Positions 43,629-52,501 are shown, numbered from the stretch's first letter. The stretch is 64,000 nt of DNA from Streptomyces sp. CHD11 (GCF_018638295.1 NZ_JABTTS010000017.1:782-64781); one strand, 5' to 3'. Numbers and translations are program-made. Notes: a model not told the origin generated them from the sequence alone.

Positions 43629-43724
43629 GATGACCGATCTCCCTACCCAGAATGACCTGGGCCAGGTTCGGAGGGTCTGCGGCCGGTGCCGCACTCTCAG
43701 CGCTGTGGCGCTCCCCTGTCGGAA
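43629..43724 (-). promoter_or_regulatory. TPP (thiamine pyrophosphate) riboswitch aptamer
   Basis: On the minus strand, in order: GACAGGGGAGCGCC, the conserved CTGAGAG within CGCTGAGAGTGCGG, GACCCTCCGAACCTGG, and GGTAGGGAGATCGG. These are the P1/P2/P3/J2-4 consensus elements of the THI box. It lies 88 bp upstream of the thiB GTG. TPP binding should reduce expression of thiBPQ. Confidence 0.93.
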
Positions 43725-43762
43725 TATGAAGATGTACTTAACTCTGGCTTACTCGGGTCACC

Positions 43763-44869
43763 CTACCGCTCGCTCGCGGCGAGCTGGCCGCACGCCCCGT
43801 CGATCTCCTGCCCACGGGTGTCCCGGATCGTCACCGGCACACCGTGCGCGGCGATCGCCTCCACGAACGCCTTCTCGTCCTCGGGACGGGAGGCGGTCCA
43901 CTTGGATCCGGGCGTGGGGTTGAGCGGGATCAGGTTGACGTGCACGGGGCGGCCCTTGAGCATCCGCCCGAGGCGGTCACCGCGCCACGCCTGGTCGTTG
44001 ATGTCCCGGATCAGCGCGTACTCGATGGACAGCCGCCGCCCGGAGGTGGCCGCGTACTCGAACCCGGCGTCGAGCACCTCGCGCACCTTCCACCGCGTGT
44101 TCACGGGGACGAGGGTGTCGCGCAGCTCGTCGTCCGGGGCGTGCAGCGAGATGGCGAGCCGGCACTTGAAACCCTCACCGGTGAACCGGTGGATCGCCGG
44201 GACGAGACCGACGGTGGACACGGTGATCCCGCGCTGTGACAGCCCGAGCCCGTCCGGCTCCGGGTCGGTGAGGCGGCGGATGGCCCCGACGACCCGGTTG
44301 TAGTTGGCGAGCGGCTCGCCCATCCCCATGAACACGATGTTGCTGAGCCGCGCCGGACCGCCCGGGACCTCGCCGTCCCTCAGCGCCCGCATCCCGTCCA
44401 CGATCTGGTGCACGATCTCGGCGGTCGACAGATTGCGGTCCAGCCCGGCCTGCCCCGTCGCGCAGAACGGGCAGTTCATGCCGCAGCCCGCCTGGGAGCT
44501 GATGCACATGGTCACCCGGTCCGGATAACGCATCAGCACCGACTCGACCAGCGTCCCGTCGAACAGCTTCCACAGCGTCTTACGGGTGGTGCCCTGGTCG
44601 GTGGAGAGATGCCGTACGACCGTCATCAGCTCCGGAAGCAGGGCCTCCTGGAGTCTGCCGCGCGAACCGGCCGGGATGTCGGTCCACTGCTCCGGCTCGT
44701 GCGCGTACCGCGCGAAGTAGTGCTGCGAGAGCTGTCTGGCCCGAAACGGCTTCTCACCGGCCTCGGCGACCACCTCCTTGCGCTCGGCGGGCGTGAGGTC
44801 GGCAAGGTGCCGCGGCGGCTTCTTCGCTCCGCGCGGCGCTACGAATGTGAGTTCTCCGGGCTTAGGCAT
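43763..44869 (-). CDS. rlmN: 23S rRNA/tRNA (adenine C2)-methyltransferase RlmN
   Basis: A 368-residue radical SAM enzyme that methylates A2503 of 23S rRNA and A37 of some tRNAs. The cluster motif is CISSQAGCGMNCPFCATGQ (CxxxCxxC). MGMGEPLANY and GITVSTVGLVPAI follow, and near the C-terminus VNLIPLNPTPGS and RGQEIDGACGQLA with the methyl-carrying Cys. ATG 44869. Three adjacent hairpins (44906-44977) sit in its probable leader. Confidence 0.95.
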   Translation of the reverse strand: MPKPGELTFVAPRGAKKPPRHLADLTPAERKEVVAEAGEKPFRARQLSQHYFARYAHEPEQWTDIPAGSRGRLQEALLPELMTVVRHLSTDQGTTRKTLWKLFDGTLVESVLMRYPDRVTMCISSQAGCGMNCPFCATGQAGLDRNLSTAEIVHQIVDGMRALRDGEVPGGPARLSNIVFMGMGEPLANYNRVVGAIRRLTDPEPDGLGLSQRGITVSTVGLVPAIHRFTGEGFKCRLAISLHAPDDELRDTLVPVNTRWKVREVLDAGFEYAATSGRRLSIEYALIRDINDQAWRGDRLGRMLKGRPVHVNLIPLNPTPGSKWTASRPEDEKAFVEAIAAHGVPVTIRDTRGQEIDGACGQLAASER

Positions 44870-44905
44870 GGCTGTACCAGTGTCGCAGATCCACAGGGGT
44901 GGCCT

Positions 44906-44977
44906 GCGGGCGTCGCCCGCTACGGGTGTCGCTGGTGGTCACCACCGGTCGCTGCCGCGGCCCCGGACGGTCCGGGG
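44906..44977. other. Cluster of three hairpins upstream of rlmN
   Basis: GCGGGC/GCCCGC (44906-44920), GGTGGT/ACCACC (44934-44946) and CCCCGGA/TCCGGGG (44961-44977). They lie in the 459-bp divergent gap 44870-45328, which shows no gene with coding features: an Arg-rich open frame at 44899-45267 has none. Confidence 0.5.
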
Positions 44978-45328
44978 ACGGGGCAGCGAGATCATTCGTC
45001 GCTGGTCGTGAGCGGCGTTCCCGAGGATCTCCCCACCGACGGAGGCCCGAGGGCCGGGAGGCCCCCCCCGCGCGGTATGGCCGTGATCTCCGCCGGCGCT
45101 ATGGCGTTCGGCACGTCACCTGCACGACACCTGTACGCGGGAGGAGTCCGAAGGACCGGCGGCCGACGGGCTCGTCGGTGATCCGGGCATCTACGAAGAA
45201 GGGCCGCGACGGGCGCCGGTCAGCTCCACTCGCGGACACTCCCGCGCCCCTCCCCGGCCGCATGTGATCGGGGCACACATGTCACAGATGCGACCATCTC
45301 ACCCTAAAGTTCTCGGTGGGCGAGGTCG

Positions 45329-46540
45329 GTGTCGGAGGTGATCGATGTGCGAGCCATCTCCACGGGAGCAGGGGCGGCCGATGCCCTGCGGCATCCCGCG
45401 GTCCGGGTGGCGGCCTTCGGCATGCTGCCGTTGCTGTTGCTGCTGGTGGACCTGGTGGCGGGACGGGATGTGCGCCTGGGTCCGCTGATGGTGGCCGGCC
45501 CGACCTTCGCCGCGATCTTCTGCACCCCCCTGTGCGTCCTCGCGGTGCTCGCCGTGGCGTTGCCCTGCGCGCTGGTGGCCGCCACGGCGAACCAGCAGAT
45601 GGACACCACGAATTTCCCGGTCCAGCTCAGCACCCTGCTGCTGATCAGCGCGGGATCCGTGGCGGCCAGCGCCGTACGGGTACGCGGTGAGCGCCGGCTG
45701 GCCGCGTCCCGGTGGGTGGCCGAGGTCACCCAACGGGTACTGCTGCACCCGCTCCCCCGCCGGACCGGCCCTTTCGGCGTGGCCTCGCTGTACCTCGCGG
45801 CGGACGAGGAGGCCGCCGTGGGCGGTGACCTCTACGCCCTCGTGCGGTCCGGGCACACCACGCGGGTGCTGATCGGGGACGTCCAGGGCAAGGGACTGGC
45901 CTCACTGGAGATCGTCGGGTGTGTGCTGAACGGCTTCCGGTGGACGGCGCGGCACGACGTTCCCCTGCTCAAGACGGCCGGTGAGATCGAGGCGGCGTTG
46001 CGCCAGGAGGTCCGGGAGCAGTCCGCCGTCACCGGGCCGGGCAACGGTCCGGTCGGCCGCTTCACGGCCGAGTCGTTCGTCACGGCCGTGGTGGTCGAGC
46101 TGTCCGACGACGGCCGTGTGTGTCTGGTGAACCTCGGCCATCCGCCGCCGCTGCTGCTGCACAGAGGCACGGTCACGGCTCTGGCACCGACCGCTCCGGC
46201 CCCGCCGCTGGGCCTGGGAGACCTGACCGCCGATGGACCGGTCGTGGACACCGCCTCCATGCCGCCCGGATCCACGCTGCTGCTGTACACCGACGGGGTG
46301 ACCGAGGCCCGTGACGGATCAGGGGCCTTCTATCCGCTTGCCGAGCGGGTGCGGCACTGGACGGAGAAGGAACCGGAGGCGCTGCTGAGCACGCTCCACG
46401 CGGACCTGCGACGGTACTCGGGGACCCGGCTCGAGGACGACGTCGCCATGGTGGCGCTGCGGCGGCCGCTCGCGGGCTCGGCGGACGGTCAGCGCCCCGC
46501 GCGCGGCATCGAGGACCGACCCGATGACCCGGTCCGATAA
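45329..46540 (+). CDS. Membrane PP2C/SpoIIE-type Ser/Thr phosphatase
   Basis: A 403-residue protein. Residues ~20-120 have three to four hydrophobic segments (FGMLPLLLLLVDLVAG, VLAVLAVALPCALVAATA, LLLISAGSVAAS). The C-terminal SpoIIE/PP2C domain has GGDLYALVRSG, VLIGDVQGKGLASLE (metal Asp), VNLGHPPPLLL, LLLYTDGVTEARDGSG and the final LEDDVAMVALRRP. No PAS or GAF sensor is visible. It probably opposes an anti-sigma kinase elsewhere. GTG 45329 after GGGCGAGG. Confidence 0.88.
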   Translation: MSEVIDVRAISTGAGAADALRHPAVRVAAFGMLPLLLLLVDLVAGRDVRLGPLMVAGPTFAAIFCTPLCVLAVLAVALPCALVAATANQQMDTTNFPVQLSTLLLISAGSVAASAVRVRGERRLAASRWVAEVTQRVLLHPLPRRTGPFGVASLYLAADEEAAVGGDLYALVRSGHTTRVLIGDVQGKGLASLEIVGCVLNGFRWTARHDVPLLKTAGEIEAALRQEVREQSAVTGPGNGPVGRFTAESFVTAVVVELSDDGRVCLVNLGHPPPLLLHRGTVTALAPTAPAPPLGLGDLTADGPVVDTASMPPGSTLLLYTDGVTEARDGSGAFYPLAERVRHWTEKEPEALLSTLHADLRRYSGTRLEDDVAMVALRRPLAGSADGQRPARGIEDRPDDPVR

Positions 46541-46707
46541 CCGGTCCGGGCCGTCGGACGGGAGGGCGACCCGGGCGGCATTCCCCGGCCTGATCGGTGG
46601 TTCGCGCGGTGGTCCGCGCGGTTCGGGGGCCGGCGTCCGGGGCGAGCCCCGGGCCGTCGGCGGCCGTCCCCCGACGGGACGCGGGGAAGCGAAGGGTTCT
46701 CCGGCAC

Positions 46708-46727
46708 GGGACGCGGCAGCGCGTCCC
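46708..46727 (-). terminator. Possible cdsA terminator
   Basis: GGGACGC / GCGTCCC 7-bp stem, 6-nt loop, 15 bp past the cdsA stop. Confidence 0.4.
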
Positions 46728-46742
46728 GGCGCGGTGCGCGGA

Positions 46743-47879
46743 TCAGGCGGATCCCACGAAGAGCACCAACAGCAGCCACACCACCGGTGCCGTGGGCAAC
46801 AGCGAGTCCAGCCGGTCCATGATGCCGCCGTGGCCGGGGAGCAGGGTGCCCATGTCCTTGATGCCGAGGTCACGCTTGATCATGGACTCGCCGAGGTCGC
46901 CCAGGGTGGCGCTGGCGGCGACCGCGAGGCCGAGCAGCAGGCCCTGCCACCAGCTTCCGCCGTCGATCAGGAACTGCATGCACAGCGCGCCCGCGGCCAT
47001 CGCGAAGCCGATCGCGCCCAGCAGACCCTCGCGGGTCTTTCCGGGGCTGATCCGCGGAGCGAGCTTGTGGGTGCCGAAGCGCCAGCCGACGGCGTACGCT
47101 CCCGTGTCGCTGACCACGGTCAGCAGGAGGAAGGTGAGGACCCGCCAGGCACCGTCGTCGGCGGTGAGCATCATCGCGACGAAGGTGGCGAGGAACGGGA
47201 CGTAGAACGCCGCGAAGACACCCGCCGTGACATCCCTGAGGTAATTCTCCGGCGGCGCCGTCATGCGCCAGACGAGGACCGCCAGCGTGGTGAGCGCCAT
47301 GGCGACCCACGCGCCCTCGGCCCCCCGCGCGTACCCGGCGACGACCATGGCCGCACCGCCGAGCGCCAGCGGGACGAGGGGCGCCTTGGTGCCCTTGCGC
47401 TCCTCGAGCCGGCTGGTCAGCTCCCACAGACCCACCACCACGGCGACGGCGACGACGCCGACGAACGCGGCCTTGACGACGAACAGCGAGGCGACGATCA
47501 CCGCCCCGAGGCCGACGCCGACGCCTATCGCGGACCCGAGGTCGCGACCCGCGCTCTTCTTCCGCGGGGCGGGCGCCGGCTGCGGGGCGTGTGGCATGGG
47601 CTCCGGATTCTGCGACACCTCCCCGGGATGGGGCCGTGCCTGCGGCATCTCGTCTCGGAACAGGGGGCCGCTCAGCCGAGCGGCCCCCTGGTCCATATCC
47701 TGGTCACCGCCGTGTTCGGGTACGTCGGGCACGATGGGCATGGGGCGAGTCTGCTGCGCGTAGTGCGCATCGTACGCGGGACCCGCCGGGGCGGCTCCCT
47801 GGCCGGGCGCGTGGCCGGGCCCTTGGTCGGACGGGCCCCGGTACCCGGTCTGCGGCGCCCCCCAGGAAGAGTGGTTCAT
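46743..47879 (-). CDS. cdsA: Phosphatidate cytidylyltransferase (CDP-DAG synthase)
   Basis: A 378-residue integral membrane enzyme that makes CDP-diacylglycerol from phosphatidate and CTP. The first ~120 residues are Gln/Pro-rich and disordered (GAPQTGYRGPSDQ), unusual compared with the ~270-residue E. coli enzyme. About eight spans follow. The catalytic signature is SMIKRDLGIKDMGTLLPGHG then GIMDRLDSLL. It overlaps the frr stop by one base (TGATG) and is the distal gene of the rpsB-tsf-pyrH-frr-cdsA cluster. Confidence 0.92.
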   Translation of the reverse strand: MNHSSWGAPQTGYRGPSDQGPGHAPGQGAAPAGPAYDAHYAQQTRPMPIVPDVPEHGGDQDMDQGAARLSGPLFRDEMPQARPHPGEVSQNPEPMPHAPQPAPAPRKKSAGRDLGSAIGVGVGLGAVIVASLFVVKAAFVGVVAVAVVVGLWELTSRLEERKGTKAPLVPLALGGAAMVVAGYARGAEGAWVAMALTTLAVLVWRMTAPPENYLRDVTAGVFAAFYVPFLATFVAMMLTADDGAWRVLTFLLLTVVSDTGAYAVGWRFGTHKLAPRISPGKTREGLLGAIGFAMAAGALCMQFLIDGGSWWQGLLLGLAVAASATLGDLGESMIKRDLGIKDMGTLLPGHGGIMDRLDSLLPTAPVVWLLLVLFVGSA

Positions 47880-48436
47880 CAGACCTCGAGCAGCTCGGCT
47901 TCCTTGTGCTTCAGGAGCTCGTCCACCTGGGCGACGTACTTCGCGGTGGTGTCGTCGAGCTCCTTCTCCGCACGGCGGCCCTCGTCCTCGCCGACCTCGC
48001 CGTCCTTGATCATCTTGTCGATGGTCTCCTTGGCCTTGCGGCGCACGGAGCGGATCGAGATCTTGGCGTCCTCGGCCTTGGCCTTGGCGACCTTGATGTA
48101 GTCGCGGCGGCGTTCCTCGGTCAGCTCAGGGAAGACCACCCGGATGATATTGCCGTCGTTGCTCGGGTTGACGCCCAGGTCGGAGTCGCGGATCGCCTGC
48201 TCGATGTTGCGCAGCGCGGTCTTGTCGAACGGCGTCACCACGGCCATGCGCGGCTCGGGCACGGAGAACGACGCCAGCTGGTTGATCGGGGTCAGCGCGC
48301 CGTAGTAGTCGGCCACGATCTTGTTGAACATCGCCGGGTGCGCACGGCCGGTGCGGATCGCGGCGAAGTCCTCCTTGGCGACCACGACGGCCTTCTCCAT
48401 CTTCTCCTCGGCCTCGAGGAGGGTCTCTTCGATCAC
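47879..48436 (-). CDS. frr: Ribosome recycling factor
   Basis: A 185-residue protein that, with EF-G, splits post-termination ribosomes. It begins VIEETLLEAEEKMEKAVVVA and has FAAIRTGRAHPAMFNKI, VTPFDKTALRNIEQAI and SNDGNIIRVVFPELTEERR, all standard. GTG 48436 is preceded by GGAGCAAGTG; the preceding GTG 48439 is an alternative. It sits between pyrH and cdsA and is translationally coupled to cdsA. Confidence 0.97.
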   Translation of the reverse strand: MIEETLLEAEEKMEKAVVVAKEDFAAIRTGRAHPAMFNKIVADYYGALTPINQLASFSVPEPRMAVVTPFDKTALRNIEQAIRDSDLGVNPSNDGNIIRVVFPELTEERRRDYIKVAKAKAEDAKISIRSVRRKAKETIDKMIKDGEVGEDEGRRAEKELDDTTAKYVAQVDELLKHKEAELLEV

Positions 48437-48556
48437 CACTTGCTCCTGCGTGTCTTGAGTAGGCCCGGCTGCGGTTCCTCTTCGGGGCGGCGGCCGGCTG
48501 CGTCGCGTCTTCTTCCTGCACGGTTCCCGACCGGCAGGACATTGTCCATCCCCCGG

Positions 48557-49315
48557 TCAGTTGCGCCCGGCTTGGTCACCCACCAGCGTGCCGATCTTCT
48601 CACCCTTGACGGCGCGGGCGATGTTGCCCTCCTTCAGGAGCTCGAAGACGACGATCGGCAGGCTGTTGTCCCGGCACAGCGTGACGGCCGTGGCGTCGGC
48701 GACCTTCAGGTCCCGGGTGATGACCTCGCTGTAGCCGAGCGCGTCGAACTTCACGGCGTCGGGGTTGGTCTTCGGGTCCGAGTCGTAGACCCCGTCCACG
48801 CCGTTCTTGCCCATGAGGAGCGCCTCGGCGTCGATCTCCAGGGCACGCTGGGCGGCGGTGGTGTCGGTGGAGAAGTACGGCATCCCCATACCGGCGCCGA
48901 AGATGACCACACGGCCCTTCTCCAGGTGCCGTACCGCGCGCAGCGGGATGTAGGGCTCGGCGACCTGCCCCATGGTGATGGCGGTCTGCACGCGGCAGTC
49001 GACGCCCTCCTTCTCCAGGAAGTCCTGGAGGGCGAGGCAGTTCATCACGGTGCCGAGCATGCCCATGTAGTCGGAGCGGGCGCGGTCCATGCCGCGTACC
49101 TGGAGCTCGGCGCCGCGGAAGAAGTTGCCGCCGCCGATGACGATCGCGATCTCCGCGCCGTCCCTGACGACCGCCGCGATCTCACGCGCGATGGCGTGTA
49201 CCACGTCGGGGTCGACGCCCAGGCCCCCGCCACCGGAGAACGCCTCTCCGGACAGCTTCAGCAGAAACCGGCCGCGTCCTTTGCCGTCGTCGCTCTTCTC
49301 AGCCTTGGTGGTCAT
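48557..49315 (-). CDS. pyrH: UMP kinase
   Basis: A 252-residue amino-acid-kinase-fold enzyme that makes UDP from UMP. FLLKLSGEAFSG, IVIGGGNFFRGAEL, MDRARSDYMGMLGT and VDGVYDSDPKTNPDA identify bacterial PyrH. ATG 49315 (MTTKAEKSDD) carries a short charged N-terminus; the open frame upstream runs through the tsf terminator. Distances to frr are 120 bp. Confidence 0.97.
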   Translation of the reverse strand: MTTKAEKSDDGKGRGRFLLKLSGEAFSGGGGLGVDPDVVHAIAREIAAVVRDGAEIAIVIGGGNFFRGAELQVRGMDRARSDYMGMLGTVMNCLALQDFLEKEGVDCRVQTAITMGQVAEPYIPLRAVRHLEKGRVVIFGAGMGMPYFSTDTTAAQRALEIDAEALLMGKNGVDGVYDSDPKTNPDAVKFDALGYSEVITRDLKVADATAVTLCRDNSLPIVVFELLKEGNIARAVKGEKIGTLVGDQAGRN

Positions 49316-49355
49316 CGGGGATCCCGCCTCTTTCGCGTGTTGCACATACGAAGAA

Positions 49356-49401
49356 GGCCATTGCCGGCGGGGCGGTGTTCGCATCCCATGCGGCAATGGC
49401 C
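49356..49401 (-). terminator. Terminator/attenuator between tsf and pyrH
   Basis: GGCCATTGCCG / CGGCAATGGCC 11-bp stem, followed on the minus strand by TTCTTCG. It lies in the 190-bp tsf-pyrH gap, so pyrH depends on read-through or its own promoter. Confidence 0.75.
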
Positions 49402-49505
49402 TCCTTGTCAGATCTGCTGCCGTCCGGCACGCGCCGTTGCGTGGACGCGTGTCCGAACGACTGCCGGCGACCCTATCGGGGTCGTGCGCCCGTCGCGGTA
49501 CGGAC

Positions 49506-50342
49506 TCAGATGCCGACCTTGATGCGCGTGAAGCGCTTCAGGGTGACACCGGCCTCGTCCAGAACCTTCTGGACGGACTTCTTGTTGTCCAGCGCGTAGG
49601 GCTGGCCGAGCAGGGTGGCGTCCTTGAAGAAGCCGTTCAGACGACCCTCGACGATCTTGGAGATCGCGGCCTCGGGCTTGCCCTCGGCGCGGGTGGTCTC
49701 CTCGGCGATGCGACGCTCGGACTCGACGACCTCGGCCGGCACGTCCTCCTTGGCGAGGTACTTCGGCGCGAAGGCGGCGATGTGCTGGGCGACGCCCTTG
49801 GCGACCTCGGCGTCGGGCTTGTCGAGCTCGACGAGGACACCGATCTGCGGGGGCAGGTCGGGCATCGTGCGGTGCATGTACGCGGCGACGTAGCCGTCGG
49901 AGTACTGCGCGAAGCGGTCCAGGACGATCTTCTCACCCAGGTTCGCGTTGGCCTCGTCCACGAACGCCTGGACGGTCTTGCCGGGCTCGATCTCGGAGGC
50001 GAGCAGCGCCTCGAGGCCGGCCGGGGAGGTCTTGGTGATGTGCTCGGCGATGGCGGTGGCCGCGGCCTGGAACTTCTCGCCCTTGGCGACGAAGTCCGTC
50101 TCGCACTTCAGCTCGACGAGGACACCGGAGGAGTTGTCACCCGCGATGATCGAGACCACGGCGCCGTTCTCGGCGGAGCGGCCCTCGCGCTTGGCGACAC
50201 CCTTCTGGCCCTTGATACGGAGCGCCTCGACGGCCTTGTCGACGCTGCCGTCGGCCTCGTCCAGCGCCTTCTTGCAGTCCATCATGCCGGCGCCGGTGAG
50301 CTCCCGGAGCTTCTTGACGTCGGCGGCGGTGTAGTTCGCCAT
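49506..50342 (-). CDS. tsf: Elongation factor Ts
   Basis: A 278-residue guanine-nucleotide exchange factor for EF-Tu. It begins MANYTAADVKKLRELTGAGM then MDCKKALDE; VELKCETDFVAKGE and VLLGQPYALDNKKSV-like LLGQPYALDNKKSVQKVL identify it. ATG 50342. It follows rpsB with a strong intercistronic hairpin at 50440-50478. Confidence 0.98.
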   Translation of the reverse strand: MANYTAADVKKLRELTGAGMMDCKKALDEADGSVDKAVEALRIKGQKGVAKREGRSAENGAVVSIIAGDNSSGVLVELKCETDFVAKGEKFQAAATAIAEHITKTSPAGLEALLASEIEPGKTVQAFVDEANANLGEKIVLDRFAQYSDGYVAAYMHRTMPDLPPQIGVLVELDKPDAEVAKGVAQHIAAFAPKYLAKEDVPAEVVESERRIAEETTRAEGKPEAAISKIVEGRLNGFFKDATLLGQPYALDNKKSVQKVLDEAGVTLKRFTRIKVGI

Positions 50343-50439
50343 GAGTCCTGAATCTTTCTCGAAGTCTGGAGGTTCTCAGATCCGCGGGGTCAGGGACCGC
50401 CCGAGAGCGGGCTCCCGGCGCGCCACCGACCTACGGGTG

Positions 50440-50478
50440 GACGGCGGGAGCGGTTCCTGTGTCACCGCTCCCGCCGTC
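50440..50478 (-). terminator. rpsB-tsf intercistronic hairpin
   Basis: GACGGCGGGAGCGGT / ACCGCTCCCGCCGTC, a 15-bp perfect stem with a 9-nt loop, 15 bp past the rpsB stop and 98 bp before tsf. It is a likely attenuator setting the S2:EF-Ts ratio. Confidence 0.7.
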
Positions 50479-50493
50479 AACGGCTCTGACGGG

Positions 50494-51423
50494 TCAGGCC
50501 TGCTCGGCCTCGGCCGCGGGGGCCTCGGCGGGCTTCTCGGCGTCGGCGGCGGGGGCCTCGGCCGCGGGGGCCTCGGCCGGCTTCTCGGCCTCCTCGGCCT
50601 CCTCGGCGGGCTTCTCGGCGTCGGCGGCCGGAGCGGCCTCCTCGGCCTTCTTCTCGCCCTCGAGCAGGTCGCGCTCCCACGCGGCGAGCGGCTCACCGGC
50701 GGCCTTGTCACCCTTGTCACCGGTGGCGACACCGGAACGGGAGATGAGGCCCTCGGCCACCGCGTCGGCGATCACGCGGGTGAGCAGCGTGACGGAGCGG
50801 ATCGCGTCGTCGTTGCCCGGGATCTTGTAGTCGACCTCGTCGGGGTCGCAGTTGGTGTCGAGGATGGCGACGACCGGGATGTTGAGCTTCCGGGCCTCAC
50901 CGACCGCGATGTGCTCCTTCTTGGTGTCCACGATCCAGACGGCGCTGGGCACCTTGGACATCTCGCGGATACCGCCGAGGGTCTTCTCCAGCTTGGCCTT
51001 CTCGCGGGAGAGGACCAGCAGCTCCTTCTTGGTGAGGCCGGAGGCGGCCACATCCTCGAAGTCGATCTGCTCGAGCTCCTTGAGGCGCTGCAGACGCTTG
51101 TAGACGGTCGAGAAGTTGGTGAGCATGCCGCCCAGCCAGCGCTGGTTCACGTAGGGCATGCCGACGCGGGTCGCCTGCTCGGCGATGGCCTCCTGCGCCT
51201 GCTTCTTCGTACCGACGAACATGACCGTGCCGCCGTGGGCGACGGTCTCCTTGACGAACTCGTAGGCGCGGTCGATGTACGACAGCGACTGGAGCAGGTC
51301 GATGATGTAGATGCCGTTGCGCTCCGTGAAGATGAAGCGCTTCATCTTCGGGTTCCAACGACGGGTCTGGTGACCGAAGTGGACGCCGCTTTCCAGCAGC
51401 TCCCGCATCGTGACGACGGCCAT
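50494..51423 (-). CDS. rpsB: Small-subunit ribosomal protein uS2 with an acidic C-terminal tail
   Basis: A 309-residue ribosomal protein; the first ~250 residues are canonical (MAVVTMRELLESGVHFGHQT, YIIDLLQSLSYIDRAYEFV, VNQRWLGGMLTNFSTVYKR). The last ~60 residues are a Glu/Ala/Pro-repeat tail (PAEAPAAEAPAADAEKPAEA), longer than in most bacteria but known in Streptomyces. ATG 51423 has AAGGAGATAC upstream. It is the first gene of the translation cluster; the divergent M23 gene starts 283 bp away. Confidence 0.97.
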   Translation of the reverse strand: MAVVTMRELLESGVHFGHQTRRWNPKMKRFIFTERNGIYIIDLLQSLSYIDRAYEFVKETVAHGGTVMFVGTKKQAQEAIAEQATRVGMPYVNQRWLGGMLTNFSTVYKRLQRLKELEQIDFEDVAASGLTKKELLVLSREKAKLEKTLGGIREMSKVPSAVWIVDTKKEHIAVGEARKLNIPVVAILDTNCDPDEVDYKIPGNDDAIRSVTLLTRVIADAVAEGLISRSGVATGDKGDKAAGEPLAAWERDLLEGEKKAEEAAPAADAEKPAEEAEEAEKPAEAPAAEAPAADAEKPAEAPAAEAEQA

Positions 51424-51637
51424 GGCCGTATCTCCTTGAGTTTCTCGGTTGTGCCGCGGATGCCGGACGGCTCCCGCGCCTGACGCCCACGACGCGCCGT
51501 TGCCACGAAGGACCGAGGGGCGCTGACATCGGGGGTACGGCCGTGACCGGTCTCGATGTCGGGGCGTGCGAAGTCGACCCGGTGACCCGGATCGCCACCA
51601 GAAGTGTACGGGACACCCGGGGCGCCGGGTGACGCCG

Positions 51638-51664
51638 TTGTCCACAATCGGGTGGTGGTCCACA
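51638..51664 (+). promoter_or_regulatory. Two DnaA-box-like sites upstream of rpsB and the M23 gene
   Basis: TTGTCCACA (51638-51646) is an exact Streptomyces DnaA-box consensus. TGGTCCACA (51656-51664) in the same orientation has one mismatch; the spacing is 18 bp. Chance occurrence is possible because the motif is short. Confidence 0.4.
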
Positions 51665-51705
51665 GGTCCGGGCGGTGACCCTGTGTCTCCGGGACGCTGT
51701 CCGGC

Positions 51706-52311
51706 ATGCGAACGAGTCGATGGACCCGGGCCGGTGCGCGACTGGCCCTGCTGGTGATCCCGACCCTGGCGGCACTGCTCGCGCCGCCGCCCGCTTCCTG
51801 GGCGCCGGCGGGGGCACGGGTGGCGGAGCCGGCGGGTGAGGACGGAGCGACGCCGGCCGTGGGGCGGGCGTGGCCGGTGGGCGTACGGCCGCGGGTGCTG
51901 CGCGGGTGGGAGCCGCCGGTGACGGTGTACGGGCGCGGGCACCGCGGCGTGGATCTGGCGGCGGCTCCGGGTGCGCCGGTACGCGCGGTGGCGGCGGGCC
52001 GGGTGTCGTTCGCCGGCCGGGTGGCCGGGAGGGGCGTGGTCTCGGTGGAGCTGCCGGGGACAAGTGATCCTCCGCTGCGCACGACCTACGAGCCGGTCCG
52101 CGCGTCGGTGGCCGGGGGCGACGAGGTGACGGCGGGCGAGGTGGTCGGCACGGTGGAACCCACGGGCTCCCACTGCACAGCTCCCTGTGTGCACTGGGGC
52201 CTCCTGCGGGCCGGTACCTACCTGAACCCGCTCACCCTGCTGCCGCCCTGGCTCCTGCGCGCGGGCCCGTCGAGGCTGCTGCCGGTCCTGGGTGTCCCGC
52301 TGCCGCCCTGA
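51706..52311 (+). CDS. Secreted M23-type (LytM fold) peptidase-like protein
   Basis: A 201-residue exported protein. The N-terminal signal LALLVIPTLAALLAPPPASW is followed by the LytM-fold domain: GHRGVDLAAAPGAPVRAVAA (Zn His/Asp), GRVSFAGRVAGRGVVSVELP and SHCTAPCVHWGLLRAGTYLN. The usual HxH (HLHF/HLHW) is CVH here, so one His normally used in catalysis is Cys. A disulfide between the two Cys is possible. It may bind peptidoglycan or cleave weakly. ATG 51706. Confidence 0.8.
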   Translation: MRTSRWTRAGARLALLVIPTLAALLAPPPASWAPAGARVAEPAGEDGATPAVGRAWPVGVRPRVLRGWEPPVTVYGRGHRGVDLAAAPGAPVRAVAAGRVSFAGRVAGRGVVSVELPGTSDPPLRTTYEPVRASVAGGDEVTAGEVVGTVEPTGSHCTAPCVHWGLLRAGTYLNPLTLLPPWLLRAGPSRLLPVLGVPLPP

Positions 52312-52501
52312 CTTCCACCCCGCGCCCCGCAGCCGAACCGCCGGCCATGTTGCGCCAGGCGGCGCCCAGCACCCCTCCCCGGTGACCACACCTCACGGCC
52401 AGTCAGGCCGGCACCCTGCCCACCAGGGGCAAGCGCGCAGGCACGTGCGCCGCTCCTCCGCCCCACGCGAGCAGCCGGGCCGCTGGGCGGCACGGGCGGA
52501 C

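Noticed and set aside
44899..45267. 122-codon open frame in the rlmN/phosphatase gap
   Set aside because: Arg/Gly/Pro-rich, no ribosome binding site, covers hairpins; no coding evidence.
45263..45286. TGTGA...TCACA, CRP-like site upstream of the phosphatase gene
   Set aside because: The spacing is 14 nt, not 6, so it does not fit the CRP consensus.
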